Shown here piece after piece: positions 33,718 to 42,310 of a stretch of DNA of 43,313 nucleotides. Each line of letters opens with the position of its first letter. Position 1 is the stretch's first letter. The stretch lies in the NCBI GenBank assembly GCA_965366365.1, contig CBDUEV010000020.1, positions 1 to 43,313 of the forward strand, in the 5' to 3' direction. This DNA comes from CBDUEV01 sp965366365. GTDB lineage: Bacteria; Actinomycetota; Acidimicrobiia; Spongiisociales; JAENVV01. The notes under the pieces are model-generated. The model was not told where the DNA came from and made no database searches. It saw only the letters and a list, made by a program, of their open reading frames with translations. Position numbers and translations under genes: made by a program.

Positions 33718-33882
33718 TCAGGCGTCGGTGCGCTCCGGCACCTCTTCGGTTGCCTGGCGCCGGAAGATGCGGCGTCCCTTGGTCTTGAGGTAGACGGCCA
33801 AGCCGGCCGCGCCTCCCAAGAGGGCTTGGAGGAGCATGCTGCTCGTGCCGGGATCGAGATATGCAAAGGTGAATCGGAACAT
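33718..33882 (-). CDS. Conserved YLDPGT microprotein, one membrane segment
   Basis: The 54-residue protein begins MFRFTFAYLDPGTSSMLLQ and has one short hydrophobic helix (about residues 19-31), then a basic stretch and an acidic tail. I recognise this AYLDPGT-x-SMLLQ pattern from small proteins encoded beside sulfatase-fold and methyltransferase genes, but know of no assigned function. The start at 33882 is chosen because AAGGA lies about 9 bases upstream and the conserved motif begins right after. ATG 33912 would add ten residues. It is the first gene of the three-gene minus-strand unit. Confidence 0.7.
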   Translation of the reverse strand: MFRFTFAYLDPGTSSMLLQALLGGAAGLAVYLKTKGRRIFRRQATEEVPERTDA

Positions 33883-34013
33883 CCTGGTTTTTCCTTCATC
33901 GGGTGCGGGCATAGTTGCCGCGCAGTCAAGTCTATCGGGGTCCGAGGACTCCGCATCCGCATGGGGGAGAGGCCGCCAAGCGAATCGGACAGAATCGCCT
34001 CGGACGTGACGGA

Positions 34014-34040
34014 GGCGGGGAGGGTCAGACCCTCCCCGCC
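34014..34040. terminator. Hairpin downstream of proX
   Basis: A perfect 12-base stem (GGCGGGGAGGGT at 34014-34025 with 34029-34040) closes a CAG loop, 28 bases beyond the stop of the betaine-binding protein gene on the minus strand. The stem is almost all G/C and no T-tract follows. It separates proX from the microprotein unit. Confidence 0.65.
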
Positions 34041-34068
34041 CACCGTCGTGGCGCTCGCTACCGAGGTG

Positions 34069-35031
34069 CTACTCGAGCCACGCCTGCCAGACCGACTCGT
34101 TGTCGGCTACCCACTTGGCGGCCACGGCTGACGGCTCGTCGCCGTCGATCTCCACCGGAGGCAGCATGGAGAGCTGATCCTCGGTGGTGATCGTAAACTT
34201 CTCGAGGAATGAGTAGACGTCCGCCGCTTTGTCCTTCAGGGCGGCGGAGGCCGCCTTGAAGAGGACATCCTCCGGGTAGTCGCAATCGACCCCGCCGTCG
34301 CCTGCGGCCGCCGAGGCGGCACAGTCTGCGTTGTGGTCGGGCAGCGCGATATTGACCAGATCGTATTTGGCGACCGCCGCCGTCGGCGTCCACCAGTACA
34401 GGACGATCGGCTCACCGGCTGCCACTCGTGAGTCCACTTCGGCCACTGTGGCGGGCTCCGAACCGGAGAAGATCACCTCGAGCGGGAGGTCCAGGTTGGC
34501 GATGATCTGCTCGTCGTACTGCGAGTAGGACGGATCGGTTCCCAGGAAGCGACCCTTGTCCCCGGTCTCGGCCGTGGCGAAGAGACCCGCCAGTTCAGCG
34601 TCGGCGAAGCCCTCCCAAGTGGCTAGTTCAGGGTGTTCGTCGACGACGTACTTGGGCGTGAACCAGCCGATCTTTCCCACCGTGCCCAGCTCGCCGATGT
34701 TGTCGACGGTTCCCTCGTCGAAGTACGCCTGTTCGGCCTCCGTCACGCCGGACGGCCAGATTTCGAGGACCGCGTCGAGCGTCCCGTCGGCCATGCCGGT
34801 GAACATCGCATCGTTCTCGTTGACGTCGACCAATTCGACGGTGTGTCCCATCTCGGCTTCGATGATCACCTTGGCTACCTCGGCGTTGAGCCGTGAGGCC
34901 GTCCAAGGATTGACGATCAGATTGATCGAAACCGATTCTCCGCTTGCCTCTTCGCTTCCGGTGTCATCACCATCGCCGCAGGCGGCGGCGAGGAGCGACA
35001 ACGCCATGAGCGCAATCAGTGTTTTTCTCAT
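34069..35031 (-). CDS. proX: Glycine betaine ABC transporter substrate-binding lipoprotein
   Basis: The 320-residue protein has a lipoprotein signal ending LLAAAC (Cys18) and an OpuAC/ProX-type domain. Betaine-binding members of this family hold the trimethylammonium group in a box of aromatic residues. Trp43 in VNPWTAS, Trp92 in LEIWPSG and Trp213/Trp214 in LYWWTPTAAV are good candidates for it. The start at 35031 has GGAGGAACC upstream. It is divergent from proV across a 64-base gap with a shared operator-like palindrome, and ends in a hairpin. Choline or proline betaine could be additional ligands. Confidence 0.93.
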   Translation of the reverse strand: MRKTLIALMALSLLAAACGDGDDTGSEEASGESVSINLIVNPWTASRLNAEVAKVIIEAEMGHTVELVDVNENDAMFTGMADGTLDAVLEIWPSGVTEAEQAYFDEGTVDNIGELGTVGKIGWFTPKYVVDEHPELATWEGFADAELAGLFATAETGDKGRFLGTDPSYSQYDEQIIANLDLPLEVIFSGSEPATVAEVDSRVAAGEPIVLYWWTPTAAVAKYDLVNIALPDHNADCAASAAAGDGGVDCDYPEDVLFKAASAALKDKAADVYSFLEKFTITTEDQLSMLPPVEIDGDEPSAVAAKWVADNESVWQAWLE

Positions 35032-35052
35032 GTGTGGTTCCTCCAAACGCGC

Positions 35053-35071
35053 CCGGGCCGCGTGGGCCCGG
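35053..35071. promoter_or_regulatory. Palindrome in the proX-proV divergent gap, candidate operator
   Basis: CCGGGCC (35053-35059) and GGCCCGG (35065-35071) are perfect inverted copies around a 5-base centre, in the middle of the 64-base gap between the two divergent transporter genes. A regulator bound here could control both sides. TACATT at 35082-35087 is a possible -10 for proV, 8 bases before its start. Confidence 0.45.
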
Positions 35072-35095
35072 TACGTGCGACTACATTACCGAGGG

Positions 35096-36133
35096 ATGCC
35101 TCTTGATGCTGGCGGGACCCCATCGGTGCTGGAAGTCGAACACCTCTGGAAGGTGTTCGGACCCAAACCAGGCCGGGCGCTCGAACTGTCGGACGCCGGG
35201 CACTCCCGCGCCGAGGTGATGTTGGAGACCGGAGCGACCATCGGGGTTCGGGATGTCTCCTTCGCGGTTGAACATGGCGAGACCTTCGTTGTGATGGGCT
35301 TGTCCGGATCCGGGAAATCCACCCTCGTGCGATGCGCCGCCCGACTGACCGACGTGACTCGAGGCCGGGTGTTGATCGACGGGGAGGACTTCACCGCCAT
35401 GGACGAGGCGACGCTCCGAGCGGTGCGGCGCAAGAAGCTCTCGATGGTGTTTCAGCATTTCGGTCTATTTCCTCATCGTCGGGTCATCGACAACGCCGCC
35501 TACGGGCTCGAGGTGCAAGGGATGTCCAAGAAGGATCGCCACGCTCGAGCTCTCGAGGTGCTCGAGGTGGTAGGCCTCGCCGGCCACGAGTACCAGTATC
35601 CCCAACAGTTGTCGGGTGGGATGCAGCAGCGGGTCGGCCTGGCCCGAGCGCTCGCCGTGGACCCGGAGATCCTCTTCTTCGACGAGCCCTTCTCGGCACT
35701 CGACCCTCTCATTCGCCGCGACATGCAGAACGAACTGATCCGTCTGCAGGAGTCGATGCGACGAACGATCGTGTTCATCACCCATGACTTCGCCGAGGCG
35801 ATCAAACTCGGAGACCGGATCGCCATCATGAAGGATGGGGCTTTCGACCAGATCGGCACTGCCGCGGAGCTGATCACTTCGCCGGCCACCCCCTACGTCG
35901 AGGAGTTCACGAAGGACATCCCGAAAGTGAAAGTCCTGTGTGCCAGAGACGTCATGGACCCGGCCGCCACGTTCGACACCGGCGGGCCCAAGGTGCGACC
36001 TGACGCGACCGTGGAAGCCCTCTTGCCGATTCTCCTCGAGGATCCCCGCCCGCTCATCGTGATCGACGACGTCAACCAGGTGGTCGGCTGTATCGATCGT
36101 TCGGCTGTTTCGGCTCTGCTGGAGGAGCGATGA
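35096..36133 (+). CDS. proV: Glycine betaine ABC transporter ATP-binding subunit
   Basis: The 345-residue ABC ATPase has Walker A GLSGSGKST (residues 68-76), Q-loop Gln120, signature LSGGMQQR (172-179) and Walker B ILFFDEP (192-198). The first 50 residues form the extra N-terminal segment typical of ProV/OpuAA. The C-terminal region (about 285-345) is short, with DVMDPAATF and LIVIDDVNQVVGCIDRSA, which resembles a single CBS unit and may sense osmotic or ionic state. The start at 35096 is not preceded by a good ribosome site and may be leaderless. The permease start overlaps its stop (36130-36133). The frame above 35096 is non-coding. Confidence 0.94.
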   Translation: MPLDAGGTPSVLEVEHLWKVFGPKPGRALELSDAGHSRAEVMLETGATIGVRDVSFAVEHGETFVVMGLSGSGKSTLVRCAARLTDVTRGRVLIDGEDFTAMDEATLRAVRRKKLSMVFQHFGLFPHRRVIDNAAYGLEVQGMSKKDRHARALEVLEVVGLAGHEYQYPQQLSGGMQQRVGLARALAVDPEILFFDEPFSALDPLIRRDMQNELIRLQESMRRTIVFITHDFAEAIKLGDRIAIMKDGAFDQIGTAAELITSPATPYVEEFTKDIPKVKVLCARDVMDPAATFDTGGPKVRPDATVEALLPILLEDPRPLIVIDDVNQVVGCIDRSAVSALLEER

Positions 36134-38049
36134 CCGCCGCGTCGCCGCCCGTGGAGGTAGCCGGCAGCCGAGCGTCTCTGGCTCCCCACCTCCCCTGGAT
36201 CGGTCTCGTGGTGTCGGTGGTGCTCCTCCAATGGGCGTTTTCGACCGTGGAGAGCTTCCCGGCCTTTCTCGACACCTTCTTCTCCGACCCGATCGACGCG
36301 GCGGCCGAGTGGGGTCGTGTCAACCGTCGGAGCCATGTGGTCTTCACCGGTTTCTTCACCCCGCTCACGTCCGCCCTCGACTGGTCCATGAACAGCGTGG
36401 AAGCCTTCCTGAAATGGCTTCCGTTCTACGTGCTTCCCGCCGCCGTGTTCCTCGTGGTGGCGCGGACCCGTCGCTGGGGGAAGGCGGTCGTGGCCGCGGT
36501 CGCCATGGCCTACCCCGGGCTGGTGGGCTTGTGGCCGGAGACGCTCGAGACCCTGGCGCTCATGTCGGTGGCCGTCTTCGTGGCCGCCCTCATCGGGATC
36601 CCGGTGGGAATCTGGGCGGCCCGCCGGCCGGCCGTCGAGGCTACGGTGCGTCCGTTCCTCGACATCATGCAGACGGTGCCGGCGTTCGTCTACTTCCTTC
36701 CCCTCATGGTGCTGTTCGGGGTCGGCCGGGTCAACGGGGCGGTGGCCACGGTGATCTACGCACTACCCCCGATCGTCCGGCTCACCACCCTTGGTATCCG
36801 CCAGGTTCCTGCCCAGGCGGTCGAGGCGTCGCGCATGTTCGGATCGACCCCCCGTCAGACCTTGTTCAAGGTGCAGATCCCCATGGCCATGCCGACCATC
36901 CTCACCGGGCTCAATCAGACGATCATGATGGCATTGGGAATCGTGGTCTTGGCTGCCCTGGTGGCGGCAGGCGGGTTGGGTGCCGAGGTCCTGCAGACGC
37001 TCAGCCAGCGGCGCACCGGCAGAGGTATCGCCGTGGGACTGGCCATCGTGGCGGTGGCGATCGTCCTCGATCGGGTGGGACGGAGCCTGGCGGACCGTGA
37101 CCCCACGCTGCCCATGCCTCCCCAGGCTCTGTTCGGCGGAGCGGCGAGCCTCGTGGTGGGTGTCATCGTGGGCAGAGCCTTCGGTTGGGTGGACTTCCCC
37201 GAAGTCTGGACGACCCGGATCTTCGACCCCATCGACAGTGCGGTGGTGTGGGCGCGCGACAACCTGTCGTGGATCACCCGGCCCGTCAACGACTTCATCG
37301 TGGCCGACGTGATCATTCCCACCCGCGAATTCCTCACCTTCGACGTGGCGTGGCCGGTCCTGGTCCTGGTCACGGCCTTCATGGCCTGGCGCCTGGCGGG
37401 CTGGAAACTGGCGCTCTTCTCGGGCTTGTCGTTGGTGACGATCGGCGCCATCGGCATGTGGGAACTCTCCATCGACACGCTCACCCAGGTCATGACAGGG
37501 GTGCTGATCGCCGTGGCCATCGCCCTCCCGATCGGTATCTGGTCCGGGCGGCGACCGCGTGTGGCCGCCTTCCTCAGCCCGCTCCTCGATGCCCTCCAGA
37601 CAATTCCCTCCCTCGTCTACATCATTCCCGTCGTCATTCTCTTCACGGTCGGGGCCGTCCCGGGCATCATCGCCTCGGTGCTGTACGCCGTCGTGCCCGG
37701 AATCCGACTCACGGCCCTGGGCATCCAATTCGTTTCCGAGGAGAGTGTCGAGGCCTCGCAGACGTTCGGCGCGACGCCGCGTCAGACGATGTTCGGGGTG
37801 CGGATTCCACTGGCGGCTCCCACCATCATGGCCGGCGTCAACCAGGTGATCATGATGGTGCTGGCCATGGTGATCATCGCCGGCCTCGTGGGAGGCGGCG
37901 CACTTGGGTTCGAGACCGTCCGAGCGCTCACCCGCAGCTTGAACGGGCTGGGATTCGAGGTCGGCGTCTCGATCGCCCTGATGGCGATGATCCTCGATCG
38001 GCTCACCCAGGCTTGGGCGAAACGGCTCCAGCCCCCGGCGACGCACTGA
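36130..38049 (+). CDS. proW: Glycine betaine ABC transporter permease with two fused ProW domains
   Basis: At 639 residues this is nearly twice the usual ProW size. It has two binding-protein-dependent transport domains. The first (about residues 135-325) contains FLDIMQTVPAFVYFLP and EASRMFGSTPRQTLFKVQIP. The second (about 440-625) contains LLDALQTIPSLVYIIP and EASQTFGATPRQTMFGVRIP, the EAA-loop signature that contacts the ATPase. ABC importers need two permease halves, so a single protein would supply both. It sits between proV (4-base overlap) and betA (7-base gap). Residues 1-130 hold extra membrane segments. Confidence 0.92.
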   Translation: MTAASPPVEVAGSRASLAPHLPWIGLVVSVVLLQWAFSTVESFPAFLDTFFSDPIDAAAEWGRVNRRSHVVFTGFFTPLTSALDWSMNSVEAFLKWLPFYVLPAAVFLVVARTRRWGKAVVAAVAMAYPGLVGLWPETLETLALMSVAVFVAALIGIPVGIWAARRPAVEATVRPFLDIMQTVPAFVYFLPLMVLFGVGRVNGAVATVIYALPPIVRLTTLGIRQVPAQAVEASRMFGSTPRQTLFKVQIPMAMPTILTGLNQTIMMALGIVVLAALVAAGGLGAEVLQTLSQRRTGRGIAVGLAIVAVAIVLDRVGRSLADRDPTLPMPPQALFGGAASLVVGVIVGRAFGWVDFPEVWTTRIFDPIDSAVVWARDNLSWITRPVNDFIVADVIIPTREFLTFDVAWPVLVLVTAFMAWRLAGWKLALFSGLSLVTIGAIGMWELSIDTLTQVMTGVLIAVAIALPIGIWSGRRPRVAAFLSPLLDALQTIPSLVYIIPVVILFTVGAVPGIIASVLYAVVPGIRLTALGIQFVSEESVEASQTFGATPRQTMFGVRIPLAAPTIMAGVNQVIMMVLAMVIIAGLVGGGALGFETVRALTRSLNGLGFEVGVSIALMAMILDRLTQAWAKRLQPPATH

Positions 38050-38056
38050 GATCGAA

Positions 38057-39700
38057 ATGGCCGGCGATCGCTACGACTTTCTCATCATCGGTGGCGGCTC
38101 GGCGGGCTCGGCGCTGGGCGCTCGTCTGAGCGAAGACCCAGGCCACCGGGTACTCGTCCTCGAAGCGGGGAGGCCCGACTATTCCTGGGACGTATTCATC
38201 CACATGCCGGCGGCGTTCTCCTTTCCGATCGGGAGTCGCCTCTACGACTGGAAATACGAATCCGAGCCCGAACCCCACATGGGGGGGCGCCGCATCTACC
38301 ACGCTCGGGGCAAGGTCCTCGGAGGCTCGTCCAGCATCAACGGGATGATCTTCCAACGCGGCAATCCGATGGACTACGAGCGGTGGTCACGCCAGCCGGG
38401 AATGGAGCGGTGGGACTACGCCCATTGCCTCCCGTACTTCAAACGCATGGAGACGACCCTGGCGGGTGCCGACGATTTCCGGGGAGGAGACGGCCCGCTG
38501 GTGCTCACCCGCGGACCCGCCGAGAGCCCCCTCCACGAGGCGTTCTTCTCGGCCGTCCAGCAAGCCGGATATCCCATCACCGACGACGTGAACGGCTTTC
38601 GGCAGGAGGGATTCGCGGCGTTCGACACCAACCGGTTCCGCGGCCGGCGGGTGAGTGCCTCCAAGGCCTACCTTCGGCCGGCGATGCGTCGCCCCAACCT
38701 CGAGGTGGTCACCCGCGCCTTCACGACTCGCCTCCTCTTCGAGGGGACCAGAGCGGTGGGCGCCGAGTACACCAAAGGTGGCCGAACCCATCGAGTGTCC
38801 GCCCACGAAGTGATCGTCTGCGGCGGCGCCATCAACACCCCCCAACTTCTCCAGGTGTCGGGCGTCGGCAACGCTCGCGAACTGGGTGCCCTCGGGATCG
38901 ACCCCGTCGTCGACCTGCCCGGGGTGGGGGAGAACCTCCAAGACCACCTCGAGGTCTACGTGCAGTACGCCTGCACCCAACCGGTCTCCCTACAACCCAA
39001 CCTGGCTCTGTGGCGGCGCCCCTTGATCGGACTGCAATGGCTGCTGAGGCGAGGGCCGGGCACCTCCAACCACTTCGAGGCGGGCGGCTTCATCCGCTCC
39101 AACGACGAGGTCGAGTGGCCCAACCTGATGCTCCACTTCCTCCCCCTGGCTATCAGGTACGACGGCACCGTGCCCACCCGCGGCCACGGCTACCAGCTGC
39201 ACATCGGCCCGATGTTCTCCGACTCCGTCGGTTCCGTGAAGATCACCTCGGCCGATCCGACCGTCAAGCCTGCCCTGAGGTTCAATTATCTCTCCACGGA
39301 GCAAGATCGCCGAGAGTGGGTGGAGGCGATCAGAGCCACTCGCACGATCCTCAACCAGCCGGCGTTCGGCCCGTTCAACGGCGGCGAACTCTCGCCAGGC
39401 CCGGCTGTGCAGACGGACGAGGAGATCCTCGCCTGGGTGGCGAAAGATGGAGAGACCGCCCTCCACCCGTCGTGCACCGCTCGCCTGGGCCTGGATCCCA
39501 TGGCGGTCACCCATCCCGACTCACTGCGCGTTCATGGCGTCGAAGGGCTGCGGGTCGTCGACGCCTCTGTCATGCCCCACGTGACCAACGGCAACATCTA
39601 CGCCCCGGTGATGATGATCGCCGAGAAGGCCGCCGACCTGATTCTCGACAAGACACCCCTGCCGCCCGACCGCGTCGCCTGGTATCGCCACCGTCCGTAG
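38057..39700 (+). CDS. betA: Choline dehydrogenase (GMC oxidoreductase)
   Basis: The 547-residue GMC flavoenzyme opens with YDFLIIGGGSAGSALGARL (FAD loop, residues 6-24), then has GMC signature 1 in GKVLGGSSSINGMIFQRGN, signature 2 in GGAINTPQLLQVSGVG, and the C-terminal HPSCTARLG and HVTNGNIYAP segments with the catalytic His. Choline dehydrogenases oxidise choline to betaine aldehyde, which BetB then handles. Other GMC alcohol dehydrogenases look similar. Co-transcription with the betaine transporter supports the choline assignment. The start lies 7 bases after the permease stop, and a hairpin follows the stop. Confidence 0.9.
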   Translation: MAGDRYDFLIIGGGSAGSALGARLSEDPGHRVLVLEAGRPDYSWDVFIHMPAAFSFPIGSRLYDWKYESEPEPHMGGRRIYHARGKVLGGSSSINGMIFQRGNPMDYERWSRQPGMERWDYAHCLPYFKRMETTLAGADDFRGGDGPLVLTRGPAESPLHEAFFSAVQQAGYPITDDVNGFRQEGFAAFDTNRFRGRRVSASKAYLRPAMRRPNLEVVTRAFTTRLLFEGTRAVGAEYTKGGRTHRVSAHEVIVCGGAINTPQLLQVSGVGNARELGALGIDPVVDLPGVGENLQDHLEVYVQYACTQPVSLQPNLALWRRPLIGLQWLLRRGPGTSNHFEAGGFIRSNDEVEWPNLMLHFLPLAIRYDGTVPTRGHGYQLHIGPMFSDSVGSVKITSADPTVKPALRFNYLSTEQDRREWVEAIRATRTILNQPAFGPFNGGELSPGPAVQTDEEILAWVAKDGETALHPSCTARLGLDPMAVTHPDSLRVHGVEGLRVVDASVMPHVTNGNIYAPVMMIAEKAADLILDKTPLPPDRVAWYRHRP

Positions 39701-39702
39701 GC

Positions 39703-39732
39703 GTCTGGCTTTCGCCCCGCCGGCCGCCAGAC
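39703..39732. terminator. Hairpin after betA
   Basis: GTCTGGC (39703-39709) pairs perfectly with GCCAGAC (39726-39732) around a GC-rich 16-base loop, starting 2 bases after the betA stop. It is weaker than the other hairpins and lacks a T-tract. The rest of the 39733-39907 gap shows nothing else I can name. Confidence 0.45.
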
Positions 39733-39907
39733 AGCCCGGCGCATCGAGCCGCAAGCCCGAGCCAACCGTTCACGGCGCCGGGCGGGACTCGCGGGGTCGG
39801 CACTTGTGGCCGTAACCGGGTTCGGGCTTGTCGAGCAAACCGGTCGTCGGGGGGCTGCCGGCCCGAGTGGCCATGGAGCGAGCGAAATCGCCTATCGTCA
39901 TCGCTAG

Positions 39908-40372
39908 ATGATTCCCGAAGAAGCCGCCACCGAGGAAGAGCAGGAACCGCGTCCGGTGTGGCCACGCCTGGTGGCCGTGCTCGTGCTCGCCGGCCTACTG
40001 TTCGCCGCCGTCATGGTCTGGTCCGACTCGGATCCGTTTCTCGACATGGAAGAAGACCTGGCGGCCGCGTTCGATGAGCGTTGGGAACGTAGCTCGGACC
40101 CGAGCTGGTGCGCGGACGGGTGTTCGGCCACCGACCACGAGTGGCACACCGACGAGAGCCTCGCCGAGGTGCGGACGGCGGTCACCGACATCGCCACGGC
40201 GATCGGCCTGTCCACCGACTATGAGGCGGTCGGCGAAGAAGCGGCAGTCATGACGCTCGGCGATGAGATTCTCCTCGAGGTCGGGATCACCACTCCCGGC
40301 TGGTCTCGTGCCTCGCCCGAGGCGGCCGGGACCGCCGTCTGGTTCACGTCGGTGTCCTTCTTCGACCAATGA
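39908..40372 (+). CDS. Hypothetical membrane-anchored protein
   Basis: The 154-residue protein has an acidic N-terminus, one membrane segment (about residues 20-38) and an extracytoplasmic domain with two cysteines in SWCADGCSATDHEW that could form a disulfide. It is highly acidic overall. TATCGT (39893-39898) lies 9 bases before the ATG with no ribosome site. Its end overlaps the long form of the next gene. I do not recognise the family. Confidence 0.65.
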   Translation: MIPEEAATEEEQEPRPVWPRLVAVLVLAGLLFAAVMVWSDSDPFLDMEEDLAAAFDERWERSSDPSWCADGCSATDHEWHTDESLAEVRTAVTDIATAIGLSTDYEAVGEEAAVMTLGDEILLEVGITTPGWSRASPEAAGTAVWFTSVSFFDQ

Positions 40373-40473
40373 ACCGTCTGGCTCCGCCTTGGGTTCGGAG
40401 GGGTCGTGGTGGATCAGTGTCCCGACGGGCGAGAGGTGGTGACGCCGTGTCCCGGTTCTGGCACAATCAAGCT

Positions 40474-40701
40474 GTGATCAACGCATCTGACACGGAGCTG
40501 GCACCGGATCTTCAGTCCACGGACGCAGGAGACCACGATCGGTTCGCCCATTACGTCAAGAAGGCGGACATTCTCCGGGCAAATGTCGAGGGAGTGGCCG
40601 TGATCGCCCTCTGTGGCAAGAAATGGATCCCGAATCGCGACCCGAGTCGCTACCCGGTCTGCCCCAGCTGCAAGGAGATCATGGCGGCGCTCAAGGGTTG
40701 A
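40474..40701 (+). CDS. DUF3039 protein
   Basis: The conserved part reads HYVKKADILRANVEG, VIALCGKKWIPNRDPSR and YPVCPSCKEIM, the actinobacterial DUF3039 type. Cysteines in ALCGK and CPSC may bind zinc. I chose GTG 40474 (75 residues). GTGACG (40439-40444), a 17-base spacer and CACAAT (40462-40467) end 6 bases before it, suggesting a leaderless start, and the upstream 35 codons to ATG 40369 are Arg-rich and look non-coding. The ATG at 40369 overlaps the previous stop and remains an alternative. Function is unknown. Confidence 0.8.
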   Translation: MINASDTELAPDLQSTDAGDHDRFAHYVKKADILRANVEGVAVIALCGKKWIPNRDPSRYPVCPSCKEIMAALKG

Positions 40702-41227
40702 TCCCCCCTGGCTCGGCTTGGGCTTCGGTCCACCCAGGGGCGGTGTCGTCGCGCAGGTCCGCCGGGTCGTCGACGATTCTTCCACCGCGAACCGTTGCGC
40801 CGATCGTCAGGGCAGCCGACACGAGCACGATGTTCTTGAGGATGTACTGACCTTCGAGGGTGGGGACGAAGGGTTGCGACCAGGTCACCTCGGGGAAGAG
40901 CAGCAACGGAGTCACGGTTCCCAGCATCTGCCCGACCAGCAACAGCAGTGTGAATCGCATCAGTCTTCCCGACACCAAGCCCAGCCCGATGGCCGTTTCG
41001 AGAACGGCGAGGGAGATGCGAGCGGCATCTGCTGGGATGAAACCTGCGAAGAGTCGATCGATGGTGGCGGCGGCCAGTTGATCAGCTGGACTGAGCCCCG
41101 GCCAGAACTTCAATACACCGAACCAGATGAAGATGACGCCGATGCTGATGCGCAAGCTGGTCAGCCCGTGGTCGGCCAGCCAATGCGTGAGACGGCGGTC
41201 GATCGTTCGGAAGGTGGCACGGTCCAT
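40691..41227 (-). CDS. DoxX-like membrane protein
   Basis: The 178-residue protein has four hydrophobic segments and the pattern LRISIGVIFIWFGVLKFWP near the N-terminus, followed by AVLETAIGLGLVSGRLMRFT. This is typical of DoxX/DUF417-like four-helix proteins. Some members work with quinones or oxidative stress systems, but the role here is unknown. It overlaps the DUF3039 gene by 11 bases at their 3' ends and is divergent from the short-chain dehydrogenase. Confidence 0.75.
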   Translation of the reverse strand: MDRATFRTIDRRLTHWLADHGLTSLRISIGVIFIWFGVLKFWPGLSPADQLAAATIDRLFAGFIPADAARISLAVLETAIGLGLVSGRLMRFTLLLLVGQMLGTVTPLLLFPEVTWSQPFVPTLEGQYILKNIVLVSAALTIGATVRGGRIVDDPADLRDDTAPGWTEAQAEPGGINP

Positions 41228-41303
41228 GGGGGAACGATATCGTCAAACGCCGACTAGGCGAGAACGACTCCCTGGATCCTGCCGCGCAGCGATCAACGCC
41301 AGA

Positions 41304-41332
41304 TTGCGATGGCGACGGGGAGGACCTACGAT
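41304..41332 (+). promoter_or_regulatory. Promoter for the short-chain dehydrogenase
   Basis: TTGCGA (41304-41309) and TACGAT (41327-41332) are separated by the ideal 17 bases, each matching the consensus in four of six positions. Transcription would start near 41340, inside the palindrome described next. Confidence 0.45.
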
Positions 41333-41345
41333 GAACGAGCATTCA
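41332..41345. promoter_or_regulatory. TetR-type operator candidate
   Basis: TGAACG (41332-41337) and CATTCA (41340-41345) form a near-perfect palindrome (five of six positions) around AG, touching the -10 and the expected start of transcription. It resembles sites bound by TetR-family repressors next to dehydrogenase genes. No TetR gene is present in the window. Confidence 0.4.
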
Positions 41346-41368
41346 TTCAGGAGAAGATGGAGGTCAGC

Positions 41369-42310
41369 ATGTCGTGGACGATGAAGAACGCCCCGGACCA
41401 GACCGGTCGGATCGCCGTGGTTACGGGCGCCAATGGCGGGTTGGGCCTGGCCACTGCTCATGCACTGGCCGCCAAGGGCGCTCATGTGGTGATGGCTGCC
41501 CGCAACCAGGAGAAGGCGGCCTCCGCCAAAGCTGCCATTCTCGCTGAAGTACCGGACGCCTCGCTCGAAGTGGTGGAGCTGGATCTCGCCTCCCTCGCGT
41601 CCGTCACGGCTGCCGCAAAGGCGATCCTTGACACCCACCCGCGCATCGACCTGCTCATCAACAATGCCGGTGTGATGGGGATCCCCGAGCGACAGACAGC
41701 AGACGGATTCGAAATGCAGTTCGGAACCAACCATCTCGGGCACTTTGCCTTGACAGCCCTCCTCATGCCGGCCCTTCTCGCCTCCGACGCCTCCGCTCGG
41801 GTGGTGACGGTGACCAGTACGGCCCGCCACTTCGGCCGTGCGGTCGATGCTCAGAATCCCCACATGCAGGGGAGTTACGATCCGTGGAGGGCCTACGGCC
41901 AATCGAAGTTCGCCAACCTCCAGTTCGCTCTCGAGCTCGATCGCCGGTTGCGCTCGGCCGGCGCCAATGTGGCGAGCTTGGTTGCCCACCCGGGCCTCTC
42001 CAACACGGATCTCCAGGCCGTGAGCGTGGCCGAAACCGAGGGGGGTGGGAGCCAGCGCTTCTTCCACATCCTGGCCGGAAAGGCGGGAATGACTCCCGCC
42101 AGGGGGGCGCTCCCGCAGCTTCGCGCGGCCACCGATCCGGCGGCGAGTGGCGGCGAACTGTATGCCCCACGGTGGGCCAACTTCGGTGCCCCCGTCCAGC
42201 GGCCGGTCTTCCGAGGCGCAGGAGACGCATCCCAGCTGTGGGATGTGTCGGAGCGCGAGACGGGCATCGAGTTCGACGTGGCCGCCCTGGTAGCCGCCGG
42301 CCGTTCCTGA
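41369..42310 (+). CDS. Short-chain dehydrogenase/reductase
   Basis: The 313-residue SDR has the cofactor loop VVTGANGGLGLATA (about residues 17-30), LLINNAGVMG and the catalytic Tyr176 and Lys180 in YGQSK, with STARH before it supplying the Ser. Size and the NHLGHFALTALLMPAL segment match the retinol dehydrogenase-like SDR group. The substrate is unknown. ATG 41369 is preferred because GGAGG lies 6 bases upstream. In-frame starts at 41357 and 41309 are poorer. Confidence 0.9.
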   Translation: MSWTMKNAPDQTGRIAVVTGANGGLGLATAHALAAKGAHVVMAARNQEKAASAKAAILAEVPDASLEVVELDLASLASVTAAAKAILDTHPRIDLLINNAGVMGIPERQTADGFEMQFGTNHLGHFALTALLMPALLASDASARVVTVTSTARHFGRAVDAQNPHMQGSYDPWRAYGQSKFANLQFALELDRRLRSAGANVASLVAHPGLSNTDLQAVSVAETEGGGSQRFFHILAGKAGMTPARGALPQLRAATDPAASGGELYAPRWANFGAPVQRPVFRGAGDASQLWDVSERETGIEFDVAALVAAGRS

